A stretch of 64,000 nucleotides of DNA from Nocardia sp. MH4 (GTDB taxonomy: Bacteria > Actinomycetota > Actinomycetes > Mycobacteriales > Mycobacteriaceae), in contig NZ_LPNR01000117.1 in the NCBI RefSeq assembly GCF_019266065.1, positions 3,268 through 67,267 on the forward strand. The letters run 5' to 3'. Shown here piece by piece: positions 15,542-24,179 of this stretch. Position 1 is the first letter of the stretch, and every line of letters begins with the position of its first letter. A program made the translations under genes and the position numbers. The notes under the pieces are model-generated. The model saw only the letters and a program-made list of their open reading frames with translations. It was not told where the DNA came from and made no database searches.

Positions 15542-16299
15542 GCAAGAAATCCAGCCGTCCACGAAAGAGGCCCGTTGTCGGCAACGTCGGCCGCAGGCAG
15601 CCGCCGTGGGCAGTAATCGGGGCCGCGGCCGCCATCATCGTGCTGGTTGCCGGGCTCGGCTGGCACTTCGTGCCGAAGTATCGCGAGTTCACCGAAGCCC
15701 AGCGCTACGTTCCCGGCAGCAGTCAACCCGACCCCTCCGACCTCATCGACGGAGTGACCAAGCAGCAATACCCGGCGGGCAATCATGTGCGGGCGACCCA
15801 GCGAGTCGCCTATGACCAGACCCCGCCGTTCGGCGGGCCCCACGACCAGAGTTGGGCAACCTGTACCGGCGAGGTCTACACCAACCCGATTCGCAGCGAG
15901 AACGCTGTCCATTCGCTCGAACACGGCGCCATCTGGATCACCTACAACGCCGATCGCCTCGACGCCGACGACATCGCGACCCTGCGTGCCGAGGTCGACG
16001 GCAAGCCCTACATGTTCATGTCGCCCTATCCGAATCTGGATTCGCCTGTGACGCTGCAGTCTTGGGGCCACCAGCTCCAGCTCGACAGCGCCGACGACCC
16101 CCGGATCGCACGATTCGTCACCGCGTTGCGGCAAAACCCCAACACTCACCCCGAGCCGGGTGCCAGTTGCGCCACTTCCGGAGCGGGTTTCGATCCCGAC
16201 GCGCCACCACCGTTCGATCCCACCCCGCCGGGCCCCGACGCCGTTCCCCTTACTTCCCCCGGCGGCGGATCCACCGATCCTTCCGGAGGCCCCCGATGA
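15538..16299 (+). CDS. DUF3105 membrane-anchored protein
   Basis: A 253-residue protein with a basic N-terminus, one transmembrane anchor at about residues 25-43, and an extracytoplasmic DUF3105 domain. The domain has two Cys (TCTGEVYTN and ASCATSG) and a conserved SLEHGAIWITY segment containing His. The tail is Pro/Gly-rich. DUF3105 has no established function, but it is repeatedly found in copper operons with CopC and DUF305. It is coupled to both neighbours by ATGA overlaps. Confidence 0.85.
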   Translation: MSKKSSRPRKRPVVGNVGRRQPPWAVIGAAAAIIVLVAGLGWHFVPKYREFTEAQRYVPGSSQPDPSDLIDGVTKQQYPAGNHVRATQRVAYDQTPPFGGPHDQSWATCTGEVYTNPIRSENAVHSLEHGAIWITYNADRLDADDIATLRAEVDGKPYMFMSPYPNLDSPVTLQSWGHQLQLDSADDPRIARFVTALRQNPNTHPEPGASCATSGAGFDPDAPPPFDPTPPGPDAVPLTSPGGGSTDPSGGPR

Positions 16300-16991
16300 C
16301 ATCTGAGCCGCCCAGACCTGCGTCCACCACACCCGAACGGTCCCGATCCGGATCGATCATGGCCGCGATACTGGCCGCCACGCTGATCGTGGGCCTGCTC
16401 GCCGGGTTCTGGATGCGCGGCGTCGTCACTTCCGATACCCCGGACATGCCGCTCGGTGTCGTCGATGTGGGATTCGCCCAGGATATGGCGACTCACCACA
16501 ATCAAGCGGTCGAGATGTCTGCGACAGCGTTGGAGCACGCGGTCGACCCCGCGGTGCGGACCTTGGCCTTCGACGTCATGACCAGCCAGCAGAGCCAATT
16601 GGGGATGATGCGCGGCTGGCTGATGCTGTGGGATCAGCCGATGTCGGCTGAGCAACCGATGCGTTGGATGAGCCGCGCGGACTCGCACGCCGCGGGATCG
16701 GACCATCCGATGCCCGAGCAGGAATCGATGCGGATGCCGGGGATGGCCACGACCGAAGAACTCGCGGCACTACGCAGAGCGCGAGGTACTGCGTTCGACA
16801 CCCTGTATCTGCAGTTGTTGTTGCGCCACCACGAAGGCGGCCTGACGATGGCGCGCGCGGCCCGCGACACCGCCACGGTCCCAGCGGTCGCAACATTGGC
16901 CAGGCAGATCGATGACGCACAGACCGCGGAATCGCAGGCATTGCGCGACATGCTCGCCCAACGCGGCGCGCCCACACTGCCGGTGAACTGA
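16296..16991 (+). CDS. DUF305 membrane-anchored protein
   Basis: A 231-residue protein anchored by one N-terminal hydrophobic segment (about residues 22-41) rather than by a lipid. The DUF305 domain has both paired-His signatures (MATHHNQAVEMS and LLLRHHEGGLTMA) and a Met/His-rich middle (SDHPMPEQESMRMPGM). It differs from the lipoprotein DUF305 at 2287 in its anchor and a longer insertion. Its position at the end of the copC operon suggests a copper-binding role in the same compartment. It converges on the CDF gene, with a shared terminator hairpin. Confidence 0.87.
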   Translation: MTSEPPRPASTTPERSRSGSIMAAILAATLIVGLLAGFWMRGVVTSDTPDMPLGVVDVGFAQDMATHHNQAVEMSATALEHAVDPAVRTLAFDVMTSQQSQLGMMRGWLMLWDQPMSAEQPMRWMSRADSHAAGSDHPMPEQESMRMPGMATTEELAALRRARGTAFDTLYLQLLLRHHEGGLTMARAARDTATVPAVATLARQIDDAQTAESQALRDMLAQRGAPTLPVN

Positions 16992-17010
16992 GTTCATGGG
17001 CGCCCCTGAC

Positions 17011-17934
17011 CTACCAGGACTGCTCTCTGCAGTCCTGGGCCATGCCGACCGGCTCGACCTGAAGGGTGGCGTGATGAAGATCGAACGAGTCGGCCAGCAG
17101 GTGCTGGGCCGCGCTCAACACCGCGTCGGGGTCAGCGGCATCGTCGATCGCCAGATGTGCCGATGCGACTTCCATACCCGGCGTAAGGGTCCAGACATGC
17201 AGGTCGTGCACTTCCTGCACGCCGTCGACGCCGTGCAGCGCCGTGCTGACCTCGGTGACGTCCAAGCCGGTCGGGGCGTGCTGGAACAGAATTCGCAGGG
17301 CCTGTTTGCCCAGGTTGTAGGCCCGCGGCAAGACGAAAAGCCCGATAAGCACACCGATGATCGGGTCGGCGTAGCGCCACCCGAACATCAAGGTGACCAA
17401 TCCACTGACGAGCACGCCGATCGACCCGAGCATGTCGGCCATGACTTCCAGGTACGCGCCGCGCACGTTGAGACTTTCCTTCGCGCCGCTGCGCAGCACC
17501 AGCATGGCCACCACGTTCATGGCGAGACCGACGATCGCCACGATCACGACCGGCAGACCCGGCACCTCCGGCGGGTCCGACAGACGCCCGGCAGCTTCAA
17601 AGAGCACCCACATCGCCACACCGAACAGCAGGACAGCGTTGAACAACGCGGCAAGGACCTCGGCGCGATACATCCCGAACGATCGATCGTTGCGGCGCAC
17701 AGTGCGGCGCGCGACCAAGATCGCGACCAAGGCCATGGCGACACCGAATACATCGGTGAAAACGTGGGCGGAATCCGACAAAAGGGCCAGCGACGAGGTC
17801 GACAGACCCACCAGGAGTTGGGTGATGAAGGTGATCAGGCCCAGCCCGATCGCTATCGCCAACCGCCATACGTACTTGCTGGAAGCGCTGGTCGCCTCCG
17901 TCGCCGAGACCCCGTGGTCGTGGCTGTGCCCCAT
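17011..17934 (-). CDS. CDF-family divalent cation exporter (ZitB/CzcD-like)
   Basis: A 307-residue cation diffusion facilitator: an N-terminal HSHDHG, six hydrophobic segments with ALLSDSAHVFTDV (helix 2 HxxxD metal site) and EVMADMLGSIGVL (helix 5), and a C-terminal cytoplasmic domain with EVHDLHVWTLTPG. Zn(II), with Co(II) or Cd(II), is the usual substrate. The ATG at 17934 has GGAAGG seven bases upstream; an adjacent ATG at 17937 is an alternative. A CATGCGCATG palindrome at 17977-17986 near a TAATAT box may be a metal-regulator site. Confidence 0.88.
   Translation of the reverse strand: MGHSHDHGVSATEATSASSKYVWRLAIAIGLGLITFITQLLVGLSTSSLALLSDSAHVFTDVFGVAMALVAILVARRTVRRNDRSFGMYRAEVLAALFNAVLLFGVAMWVLFEAAGRLSDPPEVPGLPVVIVAIVGLAMNVVAMLVLRSGAKESLNVRGAYLEVMADMLGSIGVLVSGLVTLMFGWRYADPIIGVLIGLFVLPRAYNLGKQALRILFQHAPTGLDVTEVSTALHGVDGVQEVHDLHVWTLTPGMEVASAHLAIDDAADPDAVLSAAQHLLADSFDLHHATLQVEPVGMAQDCREQSW
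17014..17038. terminator. Bidirectional hairpin between DUF305 and CDF genes
   Basis: CCAGGACTGC (17014-17023) and GCAGTCCTGG (17029-17038) form a perfect 10-bp stem with loop TCTCT. It lies 23 bp past the DUF305 stop and inside the last codons of the convergent CDF gene, so it could end transcription from both sides. Confidence 0.65.
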
Positions 17935-18074
17935 CATGAACCCTTCCGACGAACCGGCCCGTTCAATACATATTAACATGCGCATGCAGCAACTAATGCA
18001 ACGGCCGGGCCGTCAGCACCTCTGAACTTCGGCCTATTGAATCAATTTGTTCGGTGTGCCAAACTATTCAGGTT

Positions 18075-19115
18075 ATGAGTGAACCGAACCGCCGATTCCT
18101 GTTGGGTAGCGCTCTGGCAGGGAGCGCCGGTCTGGCGCTCGCCGGGCGGGCTGTGCTCGACGCGTCACCGGCTAAAGCACAGTCGCAGCCCACGTCCGGA
18201 CACAGCGGCTCCCATGGCGGGGGCGCCAGTGGACCGACCTTCCGGATCGGCCAGGTCGTCGATCATGACGCCAACGGGTTCAACCCGACCCAGGTGCTGC
18301 GCGACTTCGATTACGGCAAAACCACGCGGCTGCCCGACGGGCGGACCCTGCGTGAGTGGGAGGTCTACGCCAGCGACGAAGACATCGAGGTCGCTCCTGG
18401 TGTCATCTTCCCGGCGTGGACACTCAACGCTCGTATTCCCGGCCCGACCCTGCGCTGCCGGGAAGGTGAACTGCTTCGGGTGCATTTCCGCAACGGCTCG
18501 AAACATCCGCACACCCTGCACTTCCACGGGATCCACCCGGCCGAGATGGACGGCATCGCCGGACTGGGCGCCGGGATCATCGAACCGGGACAGTCCACGA
18601 CCTACGAGTTCGACGCGACCCCGTTCGGCTTGCACCTGTTCCACTGTCACGTCGGCCCGTTGGCCGAGCACATCGCCCGCGGAATGTACGGCACGTTCAT
18701 CGTCGACCCACCCTCCCCGCGCCCGCCCGCGGACGAGATGGTCATGGTCATGCACGGGTACAACACCACCTTCGACGGCGAAGGCAACCAGCTCTACGCC
18801 GTCAACGGGATCCCGTTCCACTACATGCACGAACCGGTCCGGGTGAAACGCAACGAACTGGTCCGCATCTACCTGGTCAATGTCCTCGAGTACGACCCGA
18901 TCAACAGCTTCCACGTGCACGGCAACTTCTTCGACTACTACCCCACCGGCACCCGGCTACAGTCCTCGGAATTCACCGACACGATCGTGCAGGGGCAAGG
19001 CCAACGCGGGATCTGCGAGATGCGTTTTCCGCATCCGGGCAAGTACATGTTCCACGCCCACAAAACCGAGTTCGCCGAACTGGGCTGGATGGGGTTCTTC
19101 GAGGTGAGTGACTGA
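18075..19115 (+). CDS. Two-domain multicopper oxidase, Tat-exported
   Basis: A 346-residue cupredoxin protein. NRRFLLGS near the start followed by a hydrophobic stretch is a twin-arginine signal. Domain 1 carries HFHG (149-152) and LFHCHVGPLAEHIARGM (188-204), supplying type 1, 2 and 3 ligands (Cys191, His199, Met204). Domain 2 has HVHGNFF (280-286) and FHAHKTEF (326-333), where the type 1 Cys is Ala. One type 1 site in domain 1 is typical of two-domain laccase-like oxidases. Oxidation of Cu(I) is a reasonable role here. It leads an operon with the ZIP and Rieske genes (TGATG overlap). Confidence 0.92.
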   Translation: MSEPNRRFLLGSALAGSAGLALAGRAVLDASPAKAQSQPTSGHSGSHGGGASGPTFRIGQVVDHDANGFNPTQVLRDFDYGKTTRLPDGRTLREWEVYASDEDIEVAPGVIFPAWTLNARIPGPTLRCREGELLRVHFRNGSKHPHTLHFHGIHPAEMDGIAGLGAGIIEPGQSTTYEFDATPFGLHLFHCHVGPLAEHIARGMYGTFIVDPPSPRPPADEMVMVMHGYNTTFDGEGNQLYAVNGIPFHYMHEPVRVKRNELVRIYLVNVLEYDPINSFHVHGNFFDYYPTGTRLQSSEFTDTIVQGQGQRGICEMRFPHPGKYMFHAHKTEFAELGWMGFFEVSD

Positions 19116-20299
19116 TGAGTACTCCCGACACCCGCAAACCGGCCTGGGCCCTCGGGCTCGGCACCGGCGTGCTGCTGATCCTCGCCCTGGCCGGCCTCGC
19201 CTTCGTCGGTGGACGGAGCCTGCCCGAACGAACCGGCCCCCCGATCGAGGAGATCGGCGTCGAACGCGTTGTACTGCAACCTGGTTCGATCGAGCTCGGC
19301 ATCCGCAACACCGGCGCCGATCCGATCAGTATCGGGCAGATCTTCGTCAACGACGCCTACGTCGATTTCACCGGGCCGGTCGAGGAAATCGGACGACTGC
19401 GGTCCGCGCAGTTCCGCTTGGACTATCCCTGGCAGGACGGTCAGCCCTACAAGATCTCGATGCTGACCTCCACCGGGCTGGTGATCGAACACGACATCGC
19501 CGCCGCGGTGCAGACCCCGCAGGCGGGAGCGTCGTTCTTCGGGTTGATGGCCTTGCTCGGCACCTATGTCGGCATCATTCCCGTGGTGCTCGGGATGTTG
19601 TTCCTGCCGTTCCTGCGCACGGTCGGTGGAGCAACAGTGCGGGTACTGCTCGCTTTCACCGTTGGACTGTTGGCATTTCTCGCTTGGGAGGGCACCAGCG
19701 AAGGCTTCGAGCTGGCAGGCGCCTCCGGAAGCCCGTTCGGCGGTGCCGAACTCGTCGTGCTCGGTGCGGCACTGGCCTTTTTGACGCTGACCGCGATCGA
19801 CCATTGGCTGCGAACCCGCAGGCAGCAAGCCGCCGCGAGTGGACGCGCCAGCGGCTTGCGGTTGGCACTGATGATCTCGATCGGTATCGGCTTGCACAAC
19901 CTCGGCGAAGGGCTCGCCATCGGATCCGCTTACGCAGTGGGCGAACTCGCGCTCGGCGCCTTTCTGGTCATCGGCTTCACCATCCAGAACACAACCGAAG
20001 GCTTGGCTGTCGTCGCACCGCTGACCGAGCGGCGGCCACCGCTGCTCACACTGCTCGGACTGGGGTTGATCGCCGGAGCTCCCGCCATCGTGGGCGCGGT
20101 CATCGGTGCCGGTGCCAACAACCCCGAGCTGTCAGCATTGCTGCTCGGTATCGGTGTCGGCGCCATCGTCCAGGTCATCGTGCAGATCGCGCCGAGCCTG
20201 CGCGAACCGGGTACCACCTCGGTCACCGCCCGAACCCTCGCCGGAATCGGAGTGGGCATGCTGACGATGTACGCGACCGGACTGCTGGTGGCCGGATGA
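19115..20299 (+). CDS. ZIP-family metal transporter with extra N-terminal extracytoplasmic domain
   Basis: A 394-residue protein. An anchor helix (about residues 12-31) leads into a beta-rich soluble domain of about 100 residues containing IELGIRNTGADPISIGQIFV. A ZIP transporter with about eight helices follows. The ZIP metal motifs are HNLGEG (261-266) in helix 4 and QNTTEG (291-296) in helix 5. ZIP proteins move Zn, Fe or Mn into the cytoplasm. The fused front domain is not part of classical ZIPs and may deliver or sense metal next to the oxidase. The gene overlaps its neighbours on both sides. Confidence 0.85.
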   Translation: MSTPDTRKPAWALGLGTGVLLILALAGLAFVGGRSLPERTGPPIEEIGVERVVLQPGSIELGIRNTGADPISIGQIFVNDAYVDFTGPVEEIGRLRSAQFRLDYPWQDGQPYKISMLTSTGLVIEHDIAAAVQTPQAGASFFGLMALLGTYVGIIPVVLGMLFLPFLRTVGGATVRVLLAFTVGLLAFLAWEGTSEGFELAGASGSPFGGAELVVLGAALAFLTLTAIDHWLRTRRQQAAASGRASGLRLALMISIGIGLHNLGEGLAIGSAYAVGELALGAFLVIGFTIQNTTEGLAVVAPLTERRPPLLTLLGLGLIAGAPAIVGAVIGAGANNPELSALLLGIGVGAIVQVIVQIAPSLREPGTTSVTARTLAGIGVGMLTMYATGLLVAG

Positions 20300-20697
20300 G
20301 CACCGAACCCACCACAGCGATCACCCGCCGAACCGCCATCGCAGGATGCTGCACCGTCTGCGCGATCGTCGCCACCGGGTGCGCCACCGGACGAGCCGAC
20401 CAGAAACGACAACCGGCCAGAATTCCGGCCAGCCGCGTCGAAGTCGGCGGCGCCACAGCATTTCCCGAACATCGGATCGTGGTCACCCAGCCCAGCGCCG
20501 GGGTGTACAGGGCCTATTCAGCGATCTGCACCCACCAGGGATGCAGCGTCACCGACATCGCCGGTGACGTCATGAAGTGCCCGTGCCACGGAAGCACCTT
20601 CAAACTCGCCGACGGATCCGTGGCCAAGGGCCCGGCACGGGAACCGCTGGCCGAGCTCACCGTGACCGTCCAAGGCGACACACTGACGGTGCAGTGA
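20296..20697 (+). CDS. Rieske 2Fe-2S lipoprotein
   Basis: A 133-residue protein. A TRRTAIAG twin-arginine start and a lipobox-like VATGC at residues 25-29 indicate an exported, lipidated protein. The single Rieske domain has CTHQGC (78-83) and CPCHGS (95-100), giving ligands Cys78, His80, Cys95 and His98 with a disulfide pair Cys83/Cys97. It should carry one electron at the outer face of the membrane. As the third gene after the oxidase and ZIP genes (ATGA overlap), it may donate electrons in the same system; no oxygenase or cytochrome bc partner is nearby. Confidence 0.9.
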   Translation: MSTEPTTAITRRTAIAGCCTVCAIVATGCATGRADQKRQPARIPASRVEVGGATAFPEHRIVVTQPSAGVYRAYSAICTHQGCSVTDIAGDVMKCPCHGSTFKLADGSVAKGPAREPLAELTVTVQGDTLTVQ

Positions 20698-20857
20698 CCC
20701 CCGCGCCTTCGAATATTGCGACGTTCAAGACCGGCCTCCAATACGGTCGCAAATTGGTCACGGACAGGTACAGTTTGTATCACGTCGTAGCAGGCAGTTG
20801 ACGTTTCCGGACTCGGCTGCATCACGACCACTCGGATCGACGTTAGGACCCCCCGCT

Positions 20858-21652
20858 GTGCCGCACCATCGAATGACCTCCGGTTCCATCACCGTTAAGG
20901 AGTTGCTCGGTGGCGTCACCGACGAGCCTCGGGCCAAGCACCGTCTGGCCACGGACTCCACGGACAAGTTCAAGGGGATGGCAGGCGTAGCGGTCGCCGC
21001 CGGGGCGCTACTCGGCACGATGGCCCAGGCCGCGCCCGCGATGGCGACCACGGATCTTGGCGCCGAAGGAATTTCCGACTCGGTCGACCATCCCGCCCCA
21101 GCTCCTGTCGCAACACCGGTCGCCGCCCCGTTCGGACTGGCGGGCCTGCCCGCCGAACTCGCCGGACCACTCGCGCAGGCCGAGCAGATCATCAAGGACC
21201 TCCAAGCGGTCCCGTCCGCGGTCGCACCGCCCGCCGCGGCACCCGCACCTGCGGTGCTTCCTGTCGGTGGTGAGATCAGCTCCGCGTACGGCAGCCGTTG
21301 GGGCGCGTTCCACTACGGTGTCGACATCGCCGACGCGCTGGGCACCCCGATCCAGTCCGCGATGGGCGGCACCGTGATCGAAGCAGGCCCGGCGTCCGGC
21401 TTCGGCCAATGGGTGCGCGTGCAGCAGGACGACGGCACGATCGCCGTCTACGGCCACATCAACGAGTACTACGTGCAAGCCGGAGACCGGGTCAACGCCG
21501 GTGACGTGATCGCCGCCGTCGGCAACCGAGGCCAGTCGACCGGCCCCCACCTTCACCTCGAGATCTGGGACCAGAACAGCAACAAGATCGACCCCGTCGC
21601 TTGGCTGGCGGACAACGGCGTTATCACCGAACAGCGTTGGGGCACCGACTGA
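20858..21652 (+). CDS. Secreted M23-family (LytM) peptidase
   Basis: About 264 residues with an internal signal-like segment (MAGVAVAAGALLGTMAQAAPAMA), a Pro/Ala linker and a C-terminal M23 domain. The zinc ligands are visible: HYGVDIAD (His and Asp) and HLHLEIW (HxH), with GHINEY as the catalytic His region. Such enzymes cut peptidoglycan cross-links or activate amidases. The GTG at 20858 follows AGGA by nine bases; the ATG at 20873 is an alternative. It is a separate unit from the Rieske operon. Confidence 0.87.
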   Translation: MPHHRMTSGSITVKELLGGVTDEPRAKHRLATDSTDKFKGMAGVAVAAGALLGTMAQAAPAMATTDLGAEGISDSVDHPAPAPVATPVAAPFGLAGLPAELAGPLAQAEQIIKDLQAVPSAVAPPAAAPAPAVLPVGGEISSAYGSRWGAFHYGVDIADALGTPIQSAMGGTVIEAGPASGFGQWVRVQQDDGTIAVYGHINEYYVQAGDRVNAGDVIAAVGNRGQSTGPHLHLEIWDQNSNKIDPVAWLADNGVITEQRWGTD

Positions 21653-21674
21653 TCGTCGGTCAGCCGCGTAGCGA

Positions 21675-22595
21675 TCAGGCTGTTCTCACCTGTTCGACCG
21701 CATCGGGCGTTCCGGTGGTCTCGCCGGTGAACTGGCATGCGCCATGGCGAGTGAACGGCTCACCGAGTTGGGCCAAGTAGGTGGTGGGGTAGTCGGGTTT
21801 GGCGGCCATGCCGAGATCTGTGCTGCTGAATCGGCGCGCGGGATCGTAGCTGTAGGTACGCGCGAGGTGATCCCAGATCAGAGTGAACAGTCCGAAGTTG
21901 ACGTCGCCGATCCCTGCCCATTTGAGGTGATGGAAGCGGTGGCCTTCGTTGAGGGCCAGAATGTGCCTGATCGGGCCGACGCTGTAGTCGGCGTTGGAGT
22001 GTTGCAGAAGCAACTGCACCGCGACGGCCAGCGACAGCACAGCGGCCACCGGAACCGGGATGCCGACCAACAACAGTGGGGTGACGCCAGCGGTCATCTC
22101 GATGGTTTGGTGCAGCGGATGTTTCATCAGGCCGTTGAGTCCGTAGAAGCGGGTGACGCTGTGGTGCACGGCGTGGAACCGCCACAGCACCGCGATCTTG
22201 TGGCTGGCGAAATGAGCGACGGTGATGCCCAGATCCGCGACCAGTAGCGCGACCAGCACCTGGACGACGAACGGCCAACTGCCCGGCCATATTCCGTCGC
22301 CGGGCGCAAGCGCGGCCGAGGCGGGGATCGCGGCGACGCTGGCGAGGATCAGCGTTTCGTTGACGAAGGCGTGGGTGGTGTCGCGGCCGGTGTCGCCGTG
22401 TGGGCTGTTCCAGTCGGCCCGATAGGGCAATAAGCGTTCCGCGGCGAACGACAAGGCGATCGCAGTAACCAGCAGCGCCAGCAGCCAGGCTTTGTTCGCA
22501 CCGCCCGCGGCGAGGGCGATTCCGGCGCCGTTGATGCCGAGCAGCATCGCCGGTGCGTAGCCGTAACGGATGAGAGGTCGAGTGATCGTCAACAT
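21675..22595 (-). CDS. Sterol desaturase/fatty acid hydroxylase family membrane di-iron protein
   Basis: A 306-residue membrane protein with the eight-His cluster of the fatty acid hydroxylase superfamily: HFASHK, HAVHH and HRFHH, plus further His in VFNxT-like helices. A non-heme di-iron oxygenase acting on a lipid is expected; the substrate is unknown. It converges on the M23 peptidase gene, with a weak hairpin across the two stops. It may be co-transcribed with the AraC and CcdA genes upstream of it, 52 bp away. Confidence 0.85.
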   Translation of the reverse strand: MLTITRPLIRYGYAPAMLLGINGAGIALAAGGANKAWLLALLVTAIALSFAAERLLPYRADWNSPHGDTGRDTTHAFVNETLILASVAAIPASAALAPGDGIWPGSWPFVVQVLVALLVADLGITVAHFASHKIAVLWRFHAVHHSVTRFYGLNGLMKHPLHQTIEMTAGVTPLLLVGIPVPVAAVLSLAVAVQLLLQHSNADYSVGPIRHILALNEGHRFHHLKWAGIGDVNFGLFTLIWDHLARTYSYDPARRFSSTDLGMAAKPDYPTTYLAQLGEPFTRHGACQFTGETTGTPDAVEQVRTA

Positions 22596-22647
22596 GAATT
22601 CAGCGTCGCCTCAACATCCTCCTGTGAGCTTGTAGAAATCGACTGAC

Positions 22648-23379
22648 CTACGTCGCGGGCGGTCCTCGCCAGCCTGAGGCGATGAGCGCTTCGGTGGGGG
22701 TGATACCGAACAGGTCGCGGCAGGTGTTGGTCAGGTGGGCGCTGTCGGTGAAACCCGCGGCGTGCGCAGCTTCGGTCAATGTTCCTCCCGCGCGCACGGT
22801 GCCGACCGCCAGCTGCAGCCGAGTCCAGCGTCGCCACGTCGCATACGGCAGCCCCACGTGCTCGCCGAACAAGTGCGACAACCGACTCGGCGACATCGCG
22901 ACGGCCGCGGCGAGCTCACCCAGCGACGGCGGCCCGCCCGCCGCGTCAGCGGCGAAACGCATCGCTCGCGTCACCACCTGATGCGAGGACCGAATCGGTG
23001 AGCGATCCTCCGAATTCCCCAGTGCCGCAACCATAGTGCTGCGAGGCGTGGCAGCAGCGATCCAGCTCGTCACCTGATCGTGGGGTAGTCCGCGCAAGCG
23101 AGCGAGGGCCGCGCGGCCGACGATGTCGGCGGAATCGAGGTAAGCGATGAATCCCGTGGTTGCGGGACCGGCTCGAACCTCGTGCCGGGCACCGGGTGGA
23201 ATGATCGCCCACTCCGCGCGCGCCGCGCGCCCGGACGCATCGATCAAGACCACTTCGCCGGAGGTGACGAGCAGGACCTGCACGGCGGCGTGCGAATGGG
23301 CTGCGGTGTCACCGATGTCGCCGGTGAACGCCATCAGACCTGGTGTCATGACAACGCCGCCGAGCCAGCGCGACGTCAT
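22648..23379 (-). CDS. AraC-family transcriptional regulator with cupin sensor
   Basis: A 243-residue protein. The N-terminal cupin-like sensor has AAHSHAAVQVLLVTSGE, and the C-terminal double helix-turn-helix has SLGELAAAVAMSPSRLSHLF and AAHAAGFTDSAHLTNTCRDL. Its ATG overlaps the TGA of ccdA (ATGA), so it is the last gene of the thiol-redox run dsbA-VKOR-tlpA-tlpA-ccdA. It may regulate that run or the adjacent lipid hydroxylase; no AraC site was recognised. Confidence 0.87.
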   Translation of the reverse strand: MTSRWLGGVVMTPGLMAFTGDIGDTAAHSHAAVQVLLVTSGEVVLIDASGRAARAEWAIIPPGARHEVRAGPATTGFIAYLDSADIVGRAALARLRGLPHDQVTSWIAAATPRSTMVAALGNSEDRSPIRSSHQVVTRAMRFAADAAGGPPSLGELAAAVAMSPSRLSHLFGEHVGLPYATWRRWTRLQLAVGTVRAGGTLTEAAHAAGFTDSAHLTNTCRDLFGITPTEALIASGWRGPPAT

Positions 23380-24179
23380 ATCGGCAGCACCACCGAGGTG
23401 ACGAATTCGTTGCGCAACCACCCGATGAACACCGCCCACACACCGCTGACCAGCGCCGCGCCCACCAAGATCAGCATGACACCACCGGCGACCTGGATGC
23501 CCCGGGAATATCGGCGCAACCACCCGACACCCCGCAGGGCTTTCGCGGAGCCGAAGCCGAGAACGATGAACGGTGATCCGAGCCCGACGCAGTAGGCGAC
23601 GATCAACGACACGCCACGAGCGGCGGTCGTGCCGTCGGTTCCCGCCGCGACCGAAAGAACCCCCGCGAGAGTCGGTCCCAGACATGGCGTCCACCCCAAC
23701 CCGAACACTCCCCCGAGCAGGGGTGCTCCGGCAAGCGAGGAGATCCGCAACGGGGATAAACGGGTGTCTTTCTGCAGGGCCGGGATGAGCCCGACGAACG
23801 CCAACCCCATCACGATCGTGATCACTCCGCCGATGCGTTGGAGCAGATCCTCGTTGATCCGCAACGCTCCGATCACCCCGAACACCGACGCGGTGGCAAG
23901 GACGAAGACGACGGTGAATCCGGCGACGAACAACGCCGCCGCGCCGGCCACCCGCCAACGGTCTCCGGCAGAGCCTGGCTCATCTCCGCCCGCGGGTGCG
24001 GTACTGGCGCCGGAAACGCCAGCGAGGTAGGACAGATATCCGGGAACCAGAGGCACAACACACGGCGAGGCGAACGAAACCAGCCCGGCGAGCATGCAGG
24101 CGGCGAGCGCGAGTAGCAGCGGCCCGGTCGCGGCGGCGGTCTGAAAACTGGTGCCGATCCCCTGGGCGAGCGCCGTCAT
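23376..24179 (-). CDS. ccdA: CcdA/DsbD-type transmembrane thiol-electron transporter
   Basis: A 267-residue membrane protein with about six hydrophobic segments and the redox-active cysteines of the CcdA family: SFASPCVVPLVPGYLSYLAG and GWTPCLGPTLAGVL. It would carry electrons from cytoplasmic thioredoxin to extracytoplasmic TlpA/ResA-type proteins. It overlaps the upstream TlpA-like gene (ATGA), which fits a reductive pathway with those proteins as acceptors. No cytochrome c maturation genes (resB, resC) are present, so a role in thiol repair or metal-protein maturation is more likely than cytochrome assembly. Confidence 0.9.
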   Translation of the reverse strand: MTALAQGIGTSFQTAAATGPLLLALAACMLAGLVSFASPCVVPLVPGYLSYLAGVSGASTAPAGGDEPGSAGDRWRVAGAAALFVAGFTVVFVLATASVFGVIGALRINEDLLQRIGGVITIVMGLAFVGLIPALQKDTRLSPLRISSLAGAPLLGGVFGLGWTPCLGPTLAGVLSVAAGTDGTTAARGVSLIVAYCVGLGSPFIVLGFGSAKALRGVGWLRRYSRGIQVAGGVMLILVGAALVSGVWAVFIGWLRNEFVTSVVLPI

